Positions 12,135 to 23,484 of a DNA stretch of 64,000 nt are shown here, one piece after another. The notes under the pieces are model-generated. The model saw only the letters and a list, made by a program, of their open reading frames with translations. It made no database searches and was not told the origin of the DNA. Position 1 is the stretch's first letter, and every line of letters starts with the position of its first letter. Origin of the DNA: Gnomoniopsis sp. IMI 355080 (Eukaryota > Ascomycota > Sordariomycetes > Diaporthales > Gnomoniaceae); assembly GCA_027946555.1 (NCBI GenBank), contig JAPEVC010000105.1, forward strand, positions 1 through 64,000, given 5' to 3'. The position numbers and the translations under genes are program-made.

Positions 12135-12685
12135 TATTGTAGCATGCGGATCAAGACTGCAGAGTGAATAAGCCCCTTACGTTATCGGAGTCTGGCCACA
12201 GTTCGCCTCGCCTATGGTTCATCCAAGCCATTCCGTGCTCTCAGGTCTGTTCCGCTGGCCATTTTGGCCGTTGTATACATAGACAATGACCCGAGTAAAA
12301 TATAGGATGTGGGTAGTGCATAGCACACCTTTCTCATTTTTAATTTCGCAATTATTGCGCTCACTATCTGTCAGCACTGCCTTCGCGGTACATACACTAA
12401 CGCAGTCCGGAACTGCAGCCCGGAGTCACAACCGCATGCACGACTGCGACCCCGGCGATGGCGCGAGCGATAAGCCGACAGCGCGGAAAACGACGGCCAC
12501 TCCGCCTGGATTTCTTCTACCGAGAGGGGCCGGAGCAGCATATTGTTATCCTCTCATACTAACGCCACGTCCGTTATATCACTTGTCTCTACATCCACCA
12601 AGACCCCCGGCCTCCCTACCGCTTTCATGTGGATTGTTTTGAGTGCCAGCTTCGATTGCACCTCAGCAAGCGCGAGCCCGCCACA
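12135..12685. other. Promoter of the MFS transporter
   Basis: No gene is seen. One GATAAG element at 12469-12474 and a reverse TTATCG near 12182 fit GATA-factor (AreA/NIT2-type) core sites. Single cores like these also occur by chance. Confidence 0.35.
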
Positions 12686-14371
12686 ATGCCTCTCTCGCGC
12701 ATCACAAACGCGATCTGGGGCCCGCCGTCCGTCGAGCGGTCGCTACTCATCAAGCTCGACAGCACAGTACTCATTTACTTTTCGCTGATCTGGTTCCTGT
12801 TTGGCATCAACCGCGCAAGTTACAGCACAGCCTATATCAGCGGTATGAAAGAAGACCTTGGCTTCGTTGGAAAAGATTACAACTACATGACCACTATCTA
12901 TCTCGTGTGCTACGCCGTGATGCAGATGCCTTCGACGTCCGCGTTGACCATTGTGCGTCCCAAGTACGTCTTTGTGCTGGCGAATACAGTGTGGAGCGTC
13001 TTGACGCTGGTCACCTTCCGCGTCGAGAGGGTATGGCAGATTTTTGTGCTTAATGGATTTGAGGGGGCGTTTTCGGCTATTGCCTAGTAGGTCTGATCCT
13101 ATGCTCTCTTAATCTAGGTACCTTATAATTTGAAAGGGTAAACTGACCTTGATATACCTAGCGTCGGTGCACATTTCATTTACGGCTCTTGGTATACCCA
13201 GGCCGAGCTGGGCAAACGCGCAGCTGTCTTCTGTGGCTTTGGGAACTTGGGCAATATGGCAGGTGGCTGGATCCAGGCTGCCCTGTTGGGGTCCCTGAGC
13301 GACAAAGGAGGTCTGCCACCGTGGAGGTGGATGTTCATCGTTGTCTCAGTCATGACGATCCCCTTCGCGCTCTTTGGTCAGTCTCTGGGCACCCGTGTTC
13401 TCAAGAAACTACCTAGTGTAGGTAGGCATGGAGAATTATTGTTGACATCGATGAATCAGGCTGGTTCGCCATACCCGATTTGCCACACCATCGGGCGGCA
13501 CATTTCCTAACTGACGAGGAGAAAGACTGTGCCATTCGACGGCTTGGCGCCTCTCGCAAGCAAAGTTGGGATCTCAGCGTCTTTAGGCGAGTCCTTCTGA
13601 GCTGGCAATTTTGGCTGCTCCCAACAGTCTTTATGCGTGAGTACCTTTTCCCAGAAGCCACCACCGGTACAACACACTCGCTGAGCTCACGCCGTTACAG
13701 TCTACTCCCTCTGCGTCCAGTCCCTGAACAACAACGTCATGCAACTATGGATGGCGTCCCGCGGCTACAGCGTCATTCAGCAAAACAACTACCCTACCGG
13801 TGTCTACGCCGTCGCCATAGTCGCCACCTTTCTCTACACCACCATCTCAGACCGCCTCCGCTCACGGTGGGAATGCTCACTTGCCGTAGGTCTTACATTC
13901 GTGGTCGGCAGCGCCATCCTCGTCGCACATCCGGCCAACGACGCAGGCTTCTTCTTTGCCTTCTACCTACTGGGCTCGACATACGCGCCACAGGCACTGT
14001 GGTACAGCTGGATGGCGGATCTCACGGCACAGGATGTGCAGCTAAGGGCCATCACGACGGGATTCATGAACTCGTTTGATTTTGCGTTTGTGTCCTGGTG
14101 GCCGATTGTGTTCTATCCGGTGACGGATGCGCCAGGGTTTGAGAAGGGTTATGTAGCCAGCTTGGTGACAGGCGCGCTCACCATCCCATGCATCTTGACA
14201 ATCGCCTGGTTGGAGAAGATAGGCAGGGCTAAGGGTGAGATCGGTCGAGTTTTTGAAGAAGGTCAAGCAGAGGTCGACCCACCGAACGAGGATCAGACGG
14301 GGTTGGTGAACGGGAGGAAGGATGATAATCAGCCACATGTCATACCTGTTCCGTATATTATACGGGAATGA
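12686..14371 (+). CDS. MFS transporter, anion:cation symporter (Dal5/allantoate permease) family
   Basis: Four exons (12686-13086, 13162-13376, 13460-13636, 13701-14371) give 487 residues. About twelve hydrophobic spans are visible. Family traits include LIWFLFGINRASYSTAYISG in span 1, a loop VRPKYVFVLANTVWSV, GAHFIYGSWYTQAELGKRAA between spans 4 and 5, the central PDLPHHRAAHFLTDEEKD loop, and LTAQDVQLRAITTGFMNSF late in the protein. Members import organic anions such as allantoate, pantothenate, nicotinate or small peptides across the plasma membrane. The exact substrate cannot be given. Start chosen at CACAATGCC; an in-frame ATG at 12629 has a weaker context. It faces the FAD oxidase gene tail-to-tail. 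Confidence 0.9.
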
Positions 14372-14712
14372 TACCAACTTCATCTGAGAAACTGCTTGAA
14401 TGGGCTCACTATAGTACCCACACTCTATGAAGATTAGTCATTGCCAGTAGCACTGAGGATCAAGGTCGGGCATTGCTTTTGTGATCCGTCGTATCTAGAT
14501 GTCTTTCAACATGAACATCAGTAATCGTTGTCTGAAGGATACGTTTACAGAAGGGATTAAAGATCCTAAATGCCTTACTTGTTTGCCTTCAAGCACACAA
14601 CCGACACTTGTCTCAACATCAACATTCAGCAGCGCCGCATCAATAGAGGTCAGTCCTTTTTGCCACAATCTGGATGGTATTGATAGCTAGGTAGTTATGC
14701 CCAAGAGGTGGG
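14372..14712. other. Convergent 3' spacer between MFS and FAD oxidase
   Basis: Presumed 3' UTRs of two convergent genes. Nothing else identifiable. Confidence 0.4.
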
Positions 14713-16158
14713 CTAAAGCTTTGACATGCTATATTCTTCCAGATCAAAGAGCTCCATGCGCTCTGTAATAATTCCACAGCTCGCAGTCTCTAATTCATCT
14801 TTGCTCTTCCAACCAAAAGCTCTGTCCATCTCGCTTCCATTGCCCTCTCTTTTTAGTATATTGATCATATATTTTCCAATATTAGGCATGAACCTGTCAT
14901 ATATATATATATCAGCTCAGATCTTGTCCAGGCCTGCCAAAGCTCCCTTGGCTGTCTCATGGGAACTTATAATACGCACTTGTAGCCGTTGAAGCTGCCA
15001 CCGGTAATAATGAACAGATCCTTAACTTGTGGATGCTCACACAATAGGAGGTCCTCTGTAGGCGTGTGATTGTCCCCTGTCGTCTGTCAGTATCAGACTG
15101 TACTATAGCATCAGAGACCTGTTCCGTATGAATGGCCTCAGGACAGCCCATGACATACAGCACATCCGCCACCTTGGCTCACCCCTCGCATATTTCGGGA
15201 GAAGCTGCTGGAGTAATCGACTTCTCGTGTGGTCTTTGAGAACTTGAGGCACCTGGTGCTGGCTCCAACTTTCTGGGGGTACCGATATACACCTTTCCGA
15301 TCTCGTCTTAATCGTATTAATGATGCCCAGATCCGATTTCGTGTACCTGAGCATCTTGTTCTCCCGAGACGCAGGCACCACCTCGCCTACATTTCCATAT
15401 CTGACACACGGCATTTTGCACCCGGCTATTTCCTTCAGAATCTCGTTCGACACTGGGAAAGAGGCCGATACAATAGCAGTAGCCTGTGCCTGCCGTTCAA
15501 TCCGGTCCTCATCCGCAATATCCAAGGCATCCTCCAACGGTGATAGCAATGCGCTCGTCCAGGCTCCCGCTGCAAGGATAACTGTCTCCGCTAGGAACAA
15601 TCGTCCGTCGGCGGCCTTGGCGCCTCGTATACTCTTGGTACTTCTGTCAAAAAGCAGCTCCGTAATGTTAGCCACCTCTCTCTTCACGCGTCTCCGTATC
15701 GCAGTCTCTAAGAACTGCCAAGTTGCAGTCGCAGAATCGACCCAGCCGGCTTCTGGCTCCAGATACGCGCTGCTGAAGTGCTGCGTATCCGTGCCATCCA
15801 AGACTCCCCAGCGTCTCCTCAGGTTCTCAAGCTTGACGCCTTGGGTCTCGACACGCCGTCGATCATCATGAGTGTCGCTCTCGTCCAGCACCAGTCTGCC
15901 CACCTTGTGAAAGTACCATTCCAGGTCGGGGTCCTCAGTCCAGAACTCCAAGGCTTCCTTGGCGAGATTTGCATATAGAGACGACGGGTAGTCCGCGGTG
16001 AGAATGCGATTTATGTCAGCGGCTGCCGAAAGTGAGGGTGGTGACGATTGGCGGTCGATGATGGTAACCTTTGACGGGTCGCTGTGGTTCTGCGACAAAT
16101 GCCAGGCGGTTGAGACACCGAAAGTGCCAGCTCCGATGATGAGTATGGTTGAGTCCAT
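14713..16158 (-). CDS. Peroxisomal FAD-dependent amine/amino-acid oxidase (sarcosine/fructosyl-amino-acid oxidase family)
   Basis: Three exons (15159-16158, 14980-15076, 14713-14893) give 425 residues. The dinucleotide-binding motif ILIIGAGTFGVSTAWHL opens the protein, followed by ADINRILTADY and ETVILAAGAWTSALL. The C-terminal half carries MCWDNHTPTEDLLLCEHP, where Cys333 aligns by position with the cysteine that covalently holds FAD in monomeric sarcosine oxidase. The flavin-site strand TGGSFNGYK joins exactly to FMPNIGKYM in the last exon. The product ends in SKL, a classic peroxisomal targeting signal type 1, as expected for an H2O2-forming oxidase. The family oxidises N-methyl, fructosyl or cyclic amino acids; the substrate here is open. 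All introns have GTATGT or GTGCGT donors. Confidence 0.9.
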
Positions 16159-16913
16159 AGATCTTCTTTCCGGTGGATCAAAAGAAATGGCGTCTGACTT
16201 TGCCTTACCTATGGATGTCCAAGCGATGAATTTCGCAGTCTCATGTCGGCGAGGGATATGCCATCGGGAAATCCCGAGGTAAGTCGCCGCTATTCTACAA
16301 GCAGAATCCCAGTCCAATATCTCGAAGATACGCTTGACCCTTGTCACAGCTTCCTCTGGTATTCACCTTCAATCCGCGATATCGACATACTTAAATATGC
16401 TTACACTTGGAGATTGATGCGCTTGTGCCGGATGGTTCCTCTCACATCTGGGTTAAGCAGGTATTTGCACCCCATATATTTTCAGTGTATAGAGCGTCTT
16501 GCCAACTAGCGGGTCACAAAAGCTCTACTACACTTGACCATTTGGGAGTCCTCTTTTAGTAGCGAAACTGGCTTATTCTGATCGTGACGATCACAAAGGC
16601 TGTCTCATAGCACTGGCAAGCACTGTATGGCGATGTATGACCGGCCCTTTGATCCGTTGGTCTAAAGCGCAATGCCTGACTACGAATCTCGATGCGAATG
16701 GTCCCAGACTACTTGTGTTAAATGCCTGCTCATCACTGAGACCCTGGCTTGAGGCAAGCCGTCTGACTTGGTAGCGGTGCCAACGGCTCGCACAATGAAG
16801 TCTAGTAATCTCGCATTGCAAAACCTTCTATAACTCGGTGTCTCCCAATGCGACCAGGAAGCAGATACAATCGTTCGTGTTCGCTTCCAATGCAAGACGA
16901 TCGCAGATCGCAT
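16159..16913. other. FAD oxidase promoter and 3' side of nitronate monooxygenase
   Basis: No supported gene. The open frame running upstream of 16158 in frame with the oxidase (to 16347) would place extra residues before the Rossmann strand and is probably leader. Confidence 0.45.
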
Positions 16914-18467
16914 TTATAATCTGCTCTGAGTAGGTGAAATAAGCGTCAATTTCTCCTTGAGAGCATCCTCCGCCTCCTTGCTGATTCTGCCAACCAGCTC
17001 CTCGCACGTGGGGATGTCGTGGATCAAGCCAATCACCTGACCAGCAGTCCACACCTGTAAATCGTCATGTCAGCACTGGTCTCTTATCATCCCTGTGATA
17101 GAGGTGAATTACTTACACCATACTCCGGGTCGCCATTAATGAAAACCTGTCGGCCCCTTGCGCCGCTGACAAACGGTGCGATCTCGGCAAACTCTCCAGT
17201 GGTACTCTCCTTCTCGACTTTGAGCGCCTGATCCGTGACCTTGTTTCGATACAGCCTCGTGGTGTTCGTCCAGCGCCGCAGCACCAGTGCCGTGTCCGTC
17301 TCCTGCGCGCGTACGATTTCCTCTTTGATGTTCTTGTGGATGGGCGCCTCAACGGTGCACATGAAGCGTGTGCCCATATTGACGCCGCAGGCCCCGAGGC
17401 ACAGCGCCGCAGCAAGGCCTTGTCCGTCGGCGAAGCCGCCTGAGGCGATGAAGGGGGTCTTGAGAGATTGCCTCGCACGTGAGAGAAGGATGAAGTTGGT
17501 GATGTCAGATTCGCCGACATGGCTGAAAAAGTGTTAGTTGGATAAACAGGGCTTCGTTGCGGATTGTGAGGGGAAACAGCGGATAGGCTTTATGTATATG
17601 CAGAAGCAGGCTGCGGAGACAGTGACAGTGTGTTGATACGAGATGGAAGCTGCCTTATGTCTGGTGTCGCTGAGTGGTGCAGAGCAGCGGGAGATGTCCT
17701 CATAGCCGCAGACTGCACCTTGAGCACCAGCCTCTCACAGTCCAATAGGCCACCCATACTTGCATTGCAAGTCGCTAGTTCGCAAGACTCGTCGCTAGAC
17801 TTGATAAAAGCACTTACCCAGCACACTCAAATCCATCAATACTCAGGAAGTCCACTCCAAGCTTCACCGCGCTCTGTGCATGGCGAATCGTAGTGCACTT
17901 GTGAAGGACTATACACCCGGCCTTCTTCAACTTTGATATGACTGGACCGGGACTGTTTCCTGCGGTCTCGACGACCTTGATGCCCTCATCGATAATGGCC
18001 TGGGCGTAAGCGCCGTAGTCGGGAGGGTTAAGAGAGGGAAGAAGAGTGATGTTGACGCCGAATGGGTTCTTAGTCAGAGTCCTGCACTTCTGGATCTCCT
18101 TCCGAAGGTCGGCAGGCGTTGGAAAAATCAACGCGGTAATGATGCCCAAGCCGCCAGCGTTGGATACGGCGGAGGCTAGCTCAGCATAGCCCACGTACTG
18201 TGAGAAGGATATTAATACCCGGGGCAGGAACGGTGGTACCTCCAGAGGAGAAGGCCGAGAGCCGAACCAGAGCCCGGAGTGGACATCGGGGTCCGGTGGA
18301 GAAGGCCTCCGGGTGACTTACCATCATGCCGCCCTGCACGACGGGGACTGTTTGAAAACTTTAGTAAAACTGATCCTTCATCGAGGAGCATTTTGATGAG
18401 AGTATTCCGCTCATAATCACTCACTCTTGATGCCCAGCCGGCGGGTGAGTTCAGTGTTCCACGTCAT
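16914..18467 (-). CDS. Nitronate monooxygenase (2-nitropropane dioxygenase family)
   Basis: Five exons (18425-18467, 18322-18347, 17818-18197, 17117-17522, 16914-17054) give 331 residues, a usual length. The second exon is only 26 nt. It supplies IPVVQGGMM, the FMN-site motif of the family, between LGIK and YVGYAELASAVSNAGGLG. Other hallmarks: PFGVNITLLPS, GVDFLSIDGFECAGHVGE (contains the conserved catalytic-region histidine) and IASGGFADGQGLAAALCLGA, then GVNMGTRFMCTVEAP. These FMN enzymes oxidise alkyl nitronates, including toxic propionate 3-nitronate, to carbonyl compounds and nitrite. The neighbours (an amine oxidase and an organic-anion carrier) fit a nitrogen-compound catabolic role. 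That link is inference. Confidence 0.92.
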
Positions 18468-21400
18468 CGTTTTGATGCTGTTTTGCGGACGTGTCTGAGG
18501 TTCGAAGTCTGCGGTGTGAAGCGGGCAAAGGACAGATCTAGTCTTTCTAAATAATGCTCTAGGTGAGGGTATGCAAAGTCGGTGCAAGAAAAGATCTTTT
18601 GTAAGAAAATCGTCGTATTCCCGAGGTTTGATGCAGTGTGAAAGGTGAGAGAGGCTGTCGGTGAACTTCTGTTGGAGGTCATCTGGGAAATATTGGACCG
18701 AGGTCCAGAGTGGAGTCGAGGCGGATCCCGAGGAAACATATCCCTGTACAACAAGTCTGGGGTAGCGGAGCCGCCTTTCCTCTTCGGGACTTGCTCCAAA
18801 TTTGGCAGCTGAAAGTCGTTCACAAGGCTGAGGCTGCAACCACAGCAACGACAATCTATATGCAAGGCTACAATCGTTCTAATATAACTCCCTGATGTGT
18901 TTCGCCTGGTCTCAATTGGCCCACTCGACATAGCTTTCTATATACTCATCAGGGACCGTCTGACGATTGAGATAATGTCAAATCAGGAATGACGATCCAC
19001 ACAACAGCTAACAAGCTCGAGCCGTCAGCCGTGCCACAAAGACTCATTTCACTATAGTCGATCCGCAAGTCGACATCAGCTCTATATATATTCCATGCTC
19101 TCTCTCTGGCCTCGCTTATGGACTGTTTTACACCGCATAAATGCTTGGATTGATGCGCGGATCCGTGAGAATACGTACCTGGAAGGTGAGATCCCTGTAA
19201 TCGGGATATGACGACAAGGCCACCTTCAAGCCGTTCTCCTAAAACTAAGTATTTCTGCTAGTAGACATTTATAGAAGTAGACTAATAGTCTATGTAAGAA
19301 ACAAGTACTTCGTAACTTATCACATTAATACCATAACCATACCTTCTGTATCGATTATTTTTAGCCGGCTCTGCATTATCCAAGGGTTTTCTTTAAGTCA
19401 AGTTGTGGTATCGCTTGTGAGATTCAATGTCAGAATCCATAGAGCTTTGAAATCGTACAAAATTCCGGTCTATACCCCATGGGGATAGTGAGTACATGGC
19501 AAGAGCCTTCAGATCTTGTCACATTAGTCAGTGTATAATATCAGCAGATGTTTTGAGGGCCTCCGTGAGCTTGAGATGATAAGCCACACGGGAGACTAAG
19601 GATTAATTCAGATGCTAAACCATCCTGTTGACTGGTAATACCTTCAATCTCCGTTTCTCAGGATCCCCTGAATGCAAGCATCGGGAGGCAGACCTGCCCT
19701 GTGCCAAGGTAGTGGCACCCACAACGGTATTTAGTTAGCAGGACTAGTATGCTAATATGCAATTATCATTCAAGCTTTTCTTCCTGTTCTCTGTATTATA
19801 ATGAATTGATTCGGAATCGGAAGGAAATTTGACTAGATACCAGAATCGACCACCACACACTCCTCACTCAGAATTCCCAAACAAGAAGCCTCCACTCCTT
19901 CGAATTTGTGACTACCAATATTGGTGAAAGGAAACCAGGTAGAAAAAGAAAAGCTGAGTGCACATTTAGACGGAAGACAAAGCTTGCATAGTGAATATGG
20001 GTGCTTACCAAACCTCCAAGGTTATTATTCATATTATTCTTTTGGTCTATCTTTATGCTAATTATGAGGTTCTAATTGGCTGCAAAGAGTTAGAAAAGGA
20101 GACCTCTTCACAATTCATGAAACTCCTCACTGTGTGAAGACAATTCCCAAACAGTGAGGAAGCGGTGGGTCGAGCTCTTCTGACCCTTGTTAGTCTGTCA
20201 ATCATTCCTGAGTCACGTACTTTGAACCATTTTGAGTACCAGACCATGTACTTAATGATGGGAAAGCCATTGTAATTCTGAAACCTCAGGACCAGTTCAG
20301 AGCTTGCTGATACAAGCGTGTAGAAGTCTTATTTTGTACCTATATAGTAAGCTAACTGCCCAATCATGAGGCCTTTGATCTAGATGGGACCTCTTCTAAT
20401 AATAGAATATGTGCTCAGAATTAAGCTTTAGAACCTTCGGGAAGTTGTTTTAATGAAGATCTATCTAGTATAATTAATCTATTGCAAATCCAGGGAATGA
20501 ATGACCTATAACCAGCCAGTGCCCACGTGCATTTTCAGGGAAACAAGTTTCCAATGTGGAGTACGTCCACATTTGACACCAGACCATGACGTTGGTCTGT
20601 TCCACTCATGTCTACCAGGCGGCATGTTGTCGAGTGAGGCCCCATCTACTTTGCAGTAGCTGGCTGACTTTGCAACTGTCTCTTTCGTGTTGATCAAGAC
20701 AATCAAGCTTGAAGAGACTGACTCTGAGCTCTCGATAGTAGGCTCGCTTGAAAAGAAGCCATATATAATGAGTCGTGTAGCGCGATCTACGTGCTTTCCT
20801 GAACGGATGATGTTGAAAGTCGACTCACGAGACTTATCCGAACAGTGCTCATATGCAAATGGAGCTACTCCGTAAATTATATGAAGACCTTGTTGTCCCG
20901 ATCGCTGACTCGTACAAAGTGCGATGAAAAGCTTATGATCGACCAGAAAGCTTGGTTTGAAGTAACGATGAATGTCCAGGGGGGTCCTCATTCAATGCCA
21001 CTAAAGTCTTGCTAGTGAGAAGCACCTGTAAACATGTTCCGAGGTCGAACTAATTCTCAATACTTTTCCTCAAGCGCTCGGTAAAAATTGTTTCAAGCAT
21101 CACTATATACATAGAGATTTATCTTGCGTACCTAGGTAGATAAGTTGCCAGTTTACTTTGTCAAGGAAAAATATTCAAGAGAAGTTAGCGGAATCATTAA
21201 ACAGTAGCGTCTCCACCATTCGTCCTCCTGAGGCTGTACAAGCAGAGGCAGGCCGCTAAACCTGCCAATTGCAGTAGGAACTGGCACCATGCAACCCACA
21301 AACGAGACAATACGACTTCAACAGAGCATCAAGAAAAATTCATGTCGATCAACAACACCGTCTTACCATTTGGCTAAGTCAGTGTTGGTATGGGAGTGGA

Positions 21401-21912
21401 GTTACCAGCACATCAGCATGCAGATCTATACGGCAAAGTGCAGTTTCGGCAACTCGATTTGGTTCGCTATACCACAGTAAATGGATTGTCGGACTGCATT
21501 TCCTGAATTACTGCAACCAGCTAGCCGTAGTGCTGGCTTCCTGATTCAGCACCTACACCAGACAGAAAACTGCTCCACAGAGGACCCAATCTGTACCCGT
21601 CATGCTTCAGGATCACCCTAATCTAAAGGGGAACAAAGCAGCAATGGGTATTGAATCGTCTTTGAAAACGACCCTTGTCGTCCGAAGTCACATGGATTCC
21701 ATGATATAGTCTTGTGATGATTTTAGGACAAGCCGAATTTGGGTAATCGATGGGGTTTTCTATTATTAAAACACATGCTCTCCGCTCCCAGAGTGGCTAT
21801 ATAAATCGTGACAGCCTGCTTCCTTTACAAGTCAAAGCAAACTAGAACTGCCTCCATACCTTCATCCAAAAGTATTTTTTATCCTTCCTGACATATCTGT
21901 TTGATTTACACA
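18468..21912. other. Long gene-sparse, AT-rich interval
   Basis: The first 500 bp is probably the nitronate monooxygenase promoter. From about 19.2 kb the DNA is visibly AT-rich with only short frames, suggesting decayed repeat sequence, though I could not define repeat ends. A 161-codon frame at 20506-20991 (-) has no recognisable feature. A palindromic TACCTAGGTA lies at 21129-21138. The right end is the promoter of the secreted cysteine-rich protein. Confidence 0.5.
21798..21805 (+). promoter_or_regulatory. TATA box of the cysteine-rich secreted protein gene
   Basis: TATATAAA lies 108 bp before the ATG at 21913, a typical fungal spacing. The same octamer at a similar distance precedes the AA9 gene. 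Confidence 0.55.
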
Positions 21913-22336
21913 ATGCGTTTCGGACTTGTTCTCGCTGTGCTGTACCCAGCTTTGGCAATTGCCTCCTTCGATGTAGGTCTCAGGCATCTGAGAAAGGATT
22001 CATGATTCTTTGTGAAGATTCTGATATAGGTTATTCAAACAGTGCTACGCAGACGGCGACCGCCAATGCTGCATGAAGAACCACGATGTCTGCAACAACC
22101 AAGTAAGCTATTCGATCCCAGAAGCATAGGGGCTTCAAAAGCACGACGTCACTGACAAGGAAATTCAGAGAGAATGTCTGACCGAGTGTCCCGTTTGCAC
22201 CGAATCATCTTCAGTTTACTGCGGCGATTGCGGAGCAGACTGCTGCACTTTCTCGGGTGGTGAGCTGATCGATGACGGTACTGGATCTGTGTACACTACC
22301 TCTACGGAGCTATACGGAACGTACTGCAAGAGCTGA
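21913..22336 (+). CDS. Small secreted cysteine-rich protein, effector candidate (95 aa)
   Basis: Three exons (21913-21972, 22043-22102, 22169-22336) all join in phase 0 and give 95 residues. The first exon is almost exactly the signal peptide, MRFGLVLAVLYPALAIA, with predicted cleavage before SFD. The mature chain of about 78 residues has 12 cysteines, enough for six disulfides, including two CC pairs (RQCCMKNHDVC and DCCTFSGG) and YCGDCGAD. It has no recognised domain. Donors are GTAGGT and GTAAGC; acceptors end CAG. A TATA box lies 108 bp upstream. Size, cysteine load, signal peptide and position in AT-rich, gene-sparse DNA are the usual marks of fungal effectors or antimicrobial secreted proteins. 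No activity can be inferred. Confidence 0.78.
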
Positions 22337-23484
22337 TTCTTTGGAATTTGACTGTGAAGACTCGCTTTCAGAAAATTCATTCACCGATGTTCTGCAAATC
22401 TGAGATTCCATGCTCTCTGCACAAAGCTTTTACCTAGGTAGCTGAGCACAATATATCTTTATCTCATTTGATTTACTAGAAGTCAGAAAAGAAGCCTGCA
22501 ATCCAAGAGCCTCCTGACTTTTATCTGATCTAGAAGTCTTTTTCAGAGGCAATACTGGGCTCGCATCGAAGCTGCGGGCCCCGGATGCAGAACCTGAGAA
22601 GCACCAAGTTTCGCTCATCACCGGGACATCAGGGAATTCAAGTCGGAGGCAATCATAACGAATCCACATATAATTAACCTGGATCAAACGCAACTTGATG
22701 ACTTCTTCGTATGAGGGTTCAATGTCATGTGGCCGAGTGTGAGAAAATGAGCCAATTACAATAGACCAGAGGAGTCTGGTCATTTAGGAGTCGTCTATAT
22801 TTCTCAATCAGTACAAGCGTCTATGGTTGGACACTCAGTGGATCGTCGTTCCTATCAGTCGTGAAATTGGTAGTACCTAAGTAGAATTGTTCCATGTCTC
22901 ACTACCATAAAGCCGTCGAATCTGCGTCCACTCTCCCTAGGGTCCCTATGCGTCTAATGCATACCGACCTTTTCCGAACTAGACTTAGCACTCATCAATC
23001 AAAGGCTCTATCCAAGCATGAAAAATGTAAGATAAAACATCGAGACACTCCAGTCCTCGTACACAGTCCAAAAAGCTAATCAAGAATCGATCATGATTGT
23101 GATTTCTAGGATTCCAAGCAGCTGCTGCAGCCACATGTGTTTGACCAGCATTGTTATTGCTGCACTTCTGAGCTGCATTTTGGTCATCTGCCCAACTTGC
23201 CTACGGGCGGTCATCATGGCACACTTCAAGGGGATACGCGTCAGATTAACATGGTCAAGGTGTATGAAGCCATGATGGGATCAAGTGTGCATTTCTTGTT
23301 CTTGGCATTGGATCCGTATTTATTACACAGCAGGTATCAATGCGTCCAGGCGAAACGCCGCAATGTCCTCTGCTCGTGCTTTCCCCGTCGAACTTTTTGG
23401 CACCCCAATGATTGTCGAATTGGCGCACAATACCAAGAATACTCCATCATCCATGCAAAATTGGGTCTGTCCTTCGTCATTGTG
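22337..23484. other. Intergenic, no gene seen
   Basis: Holds a palindromic TACCTAGGTA at 22431-22440 and short frames only. It forms the 3' sides of the two flanking convergent genes. Confidence 0.4.

Noticed and set aside
20506..20991. 161-codon open frame on the minus strand
   Set aside because: No domain, signal, or splice partner; composition is ordinary for AT-rich spacer. Kept as spacer.
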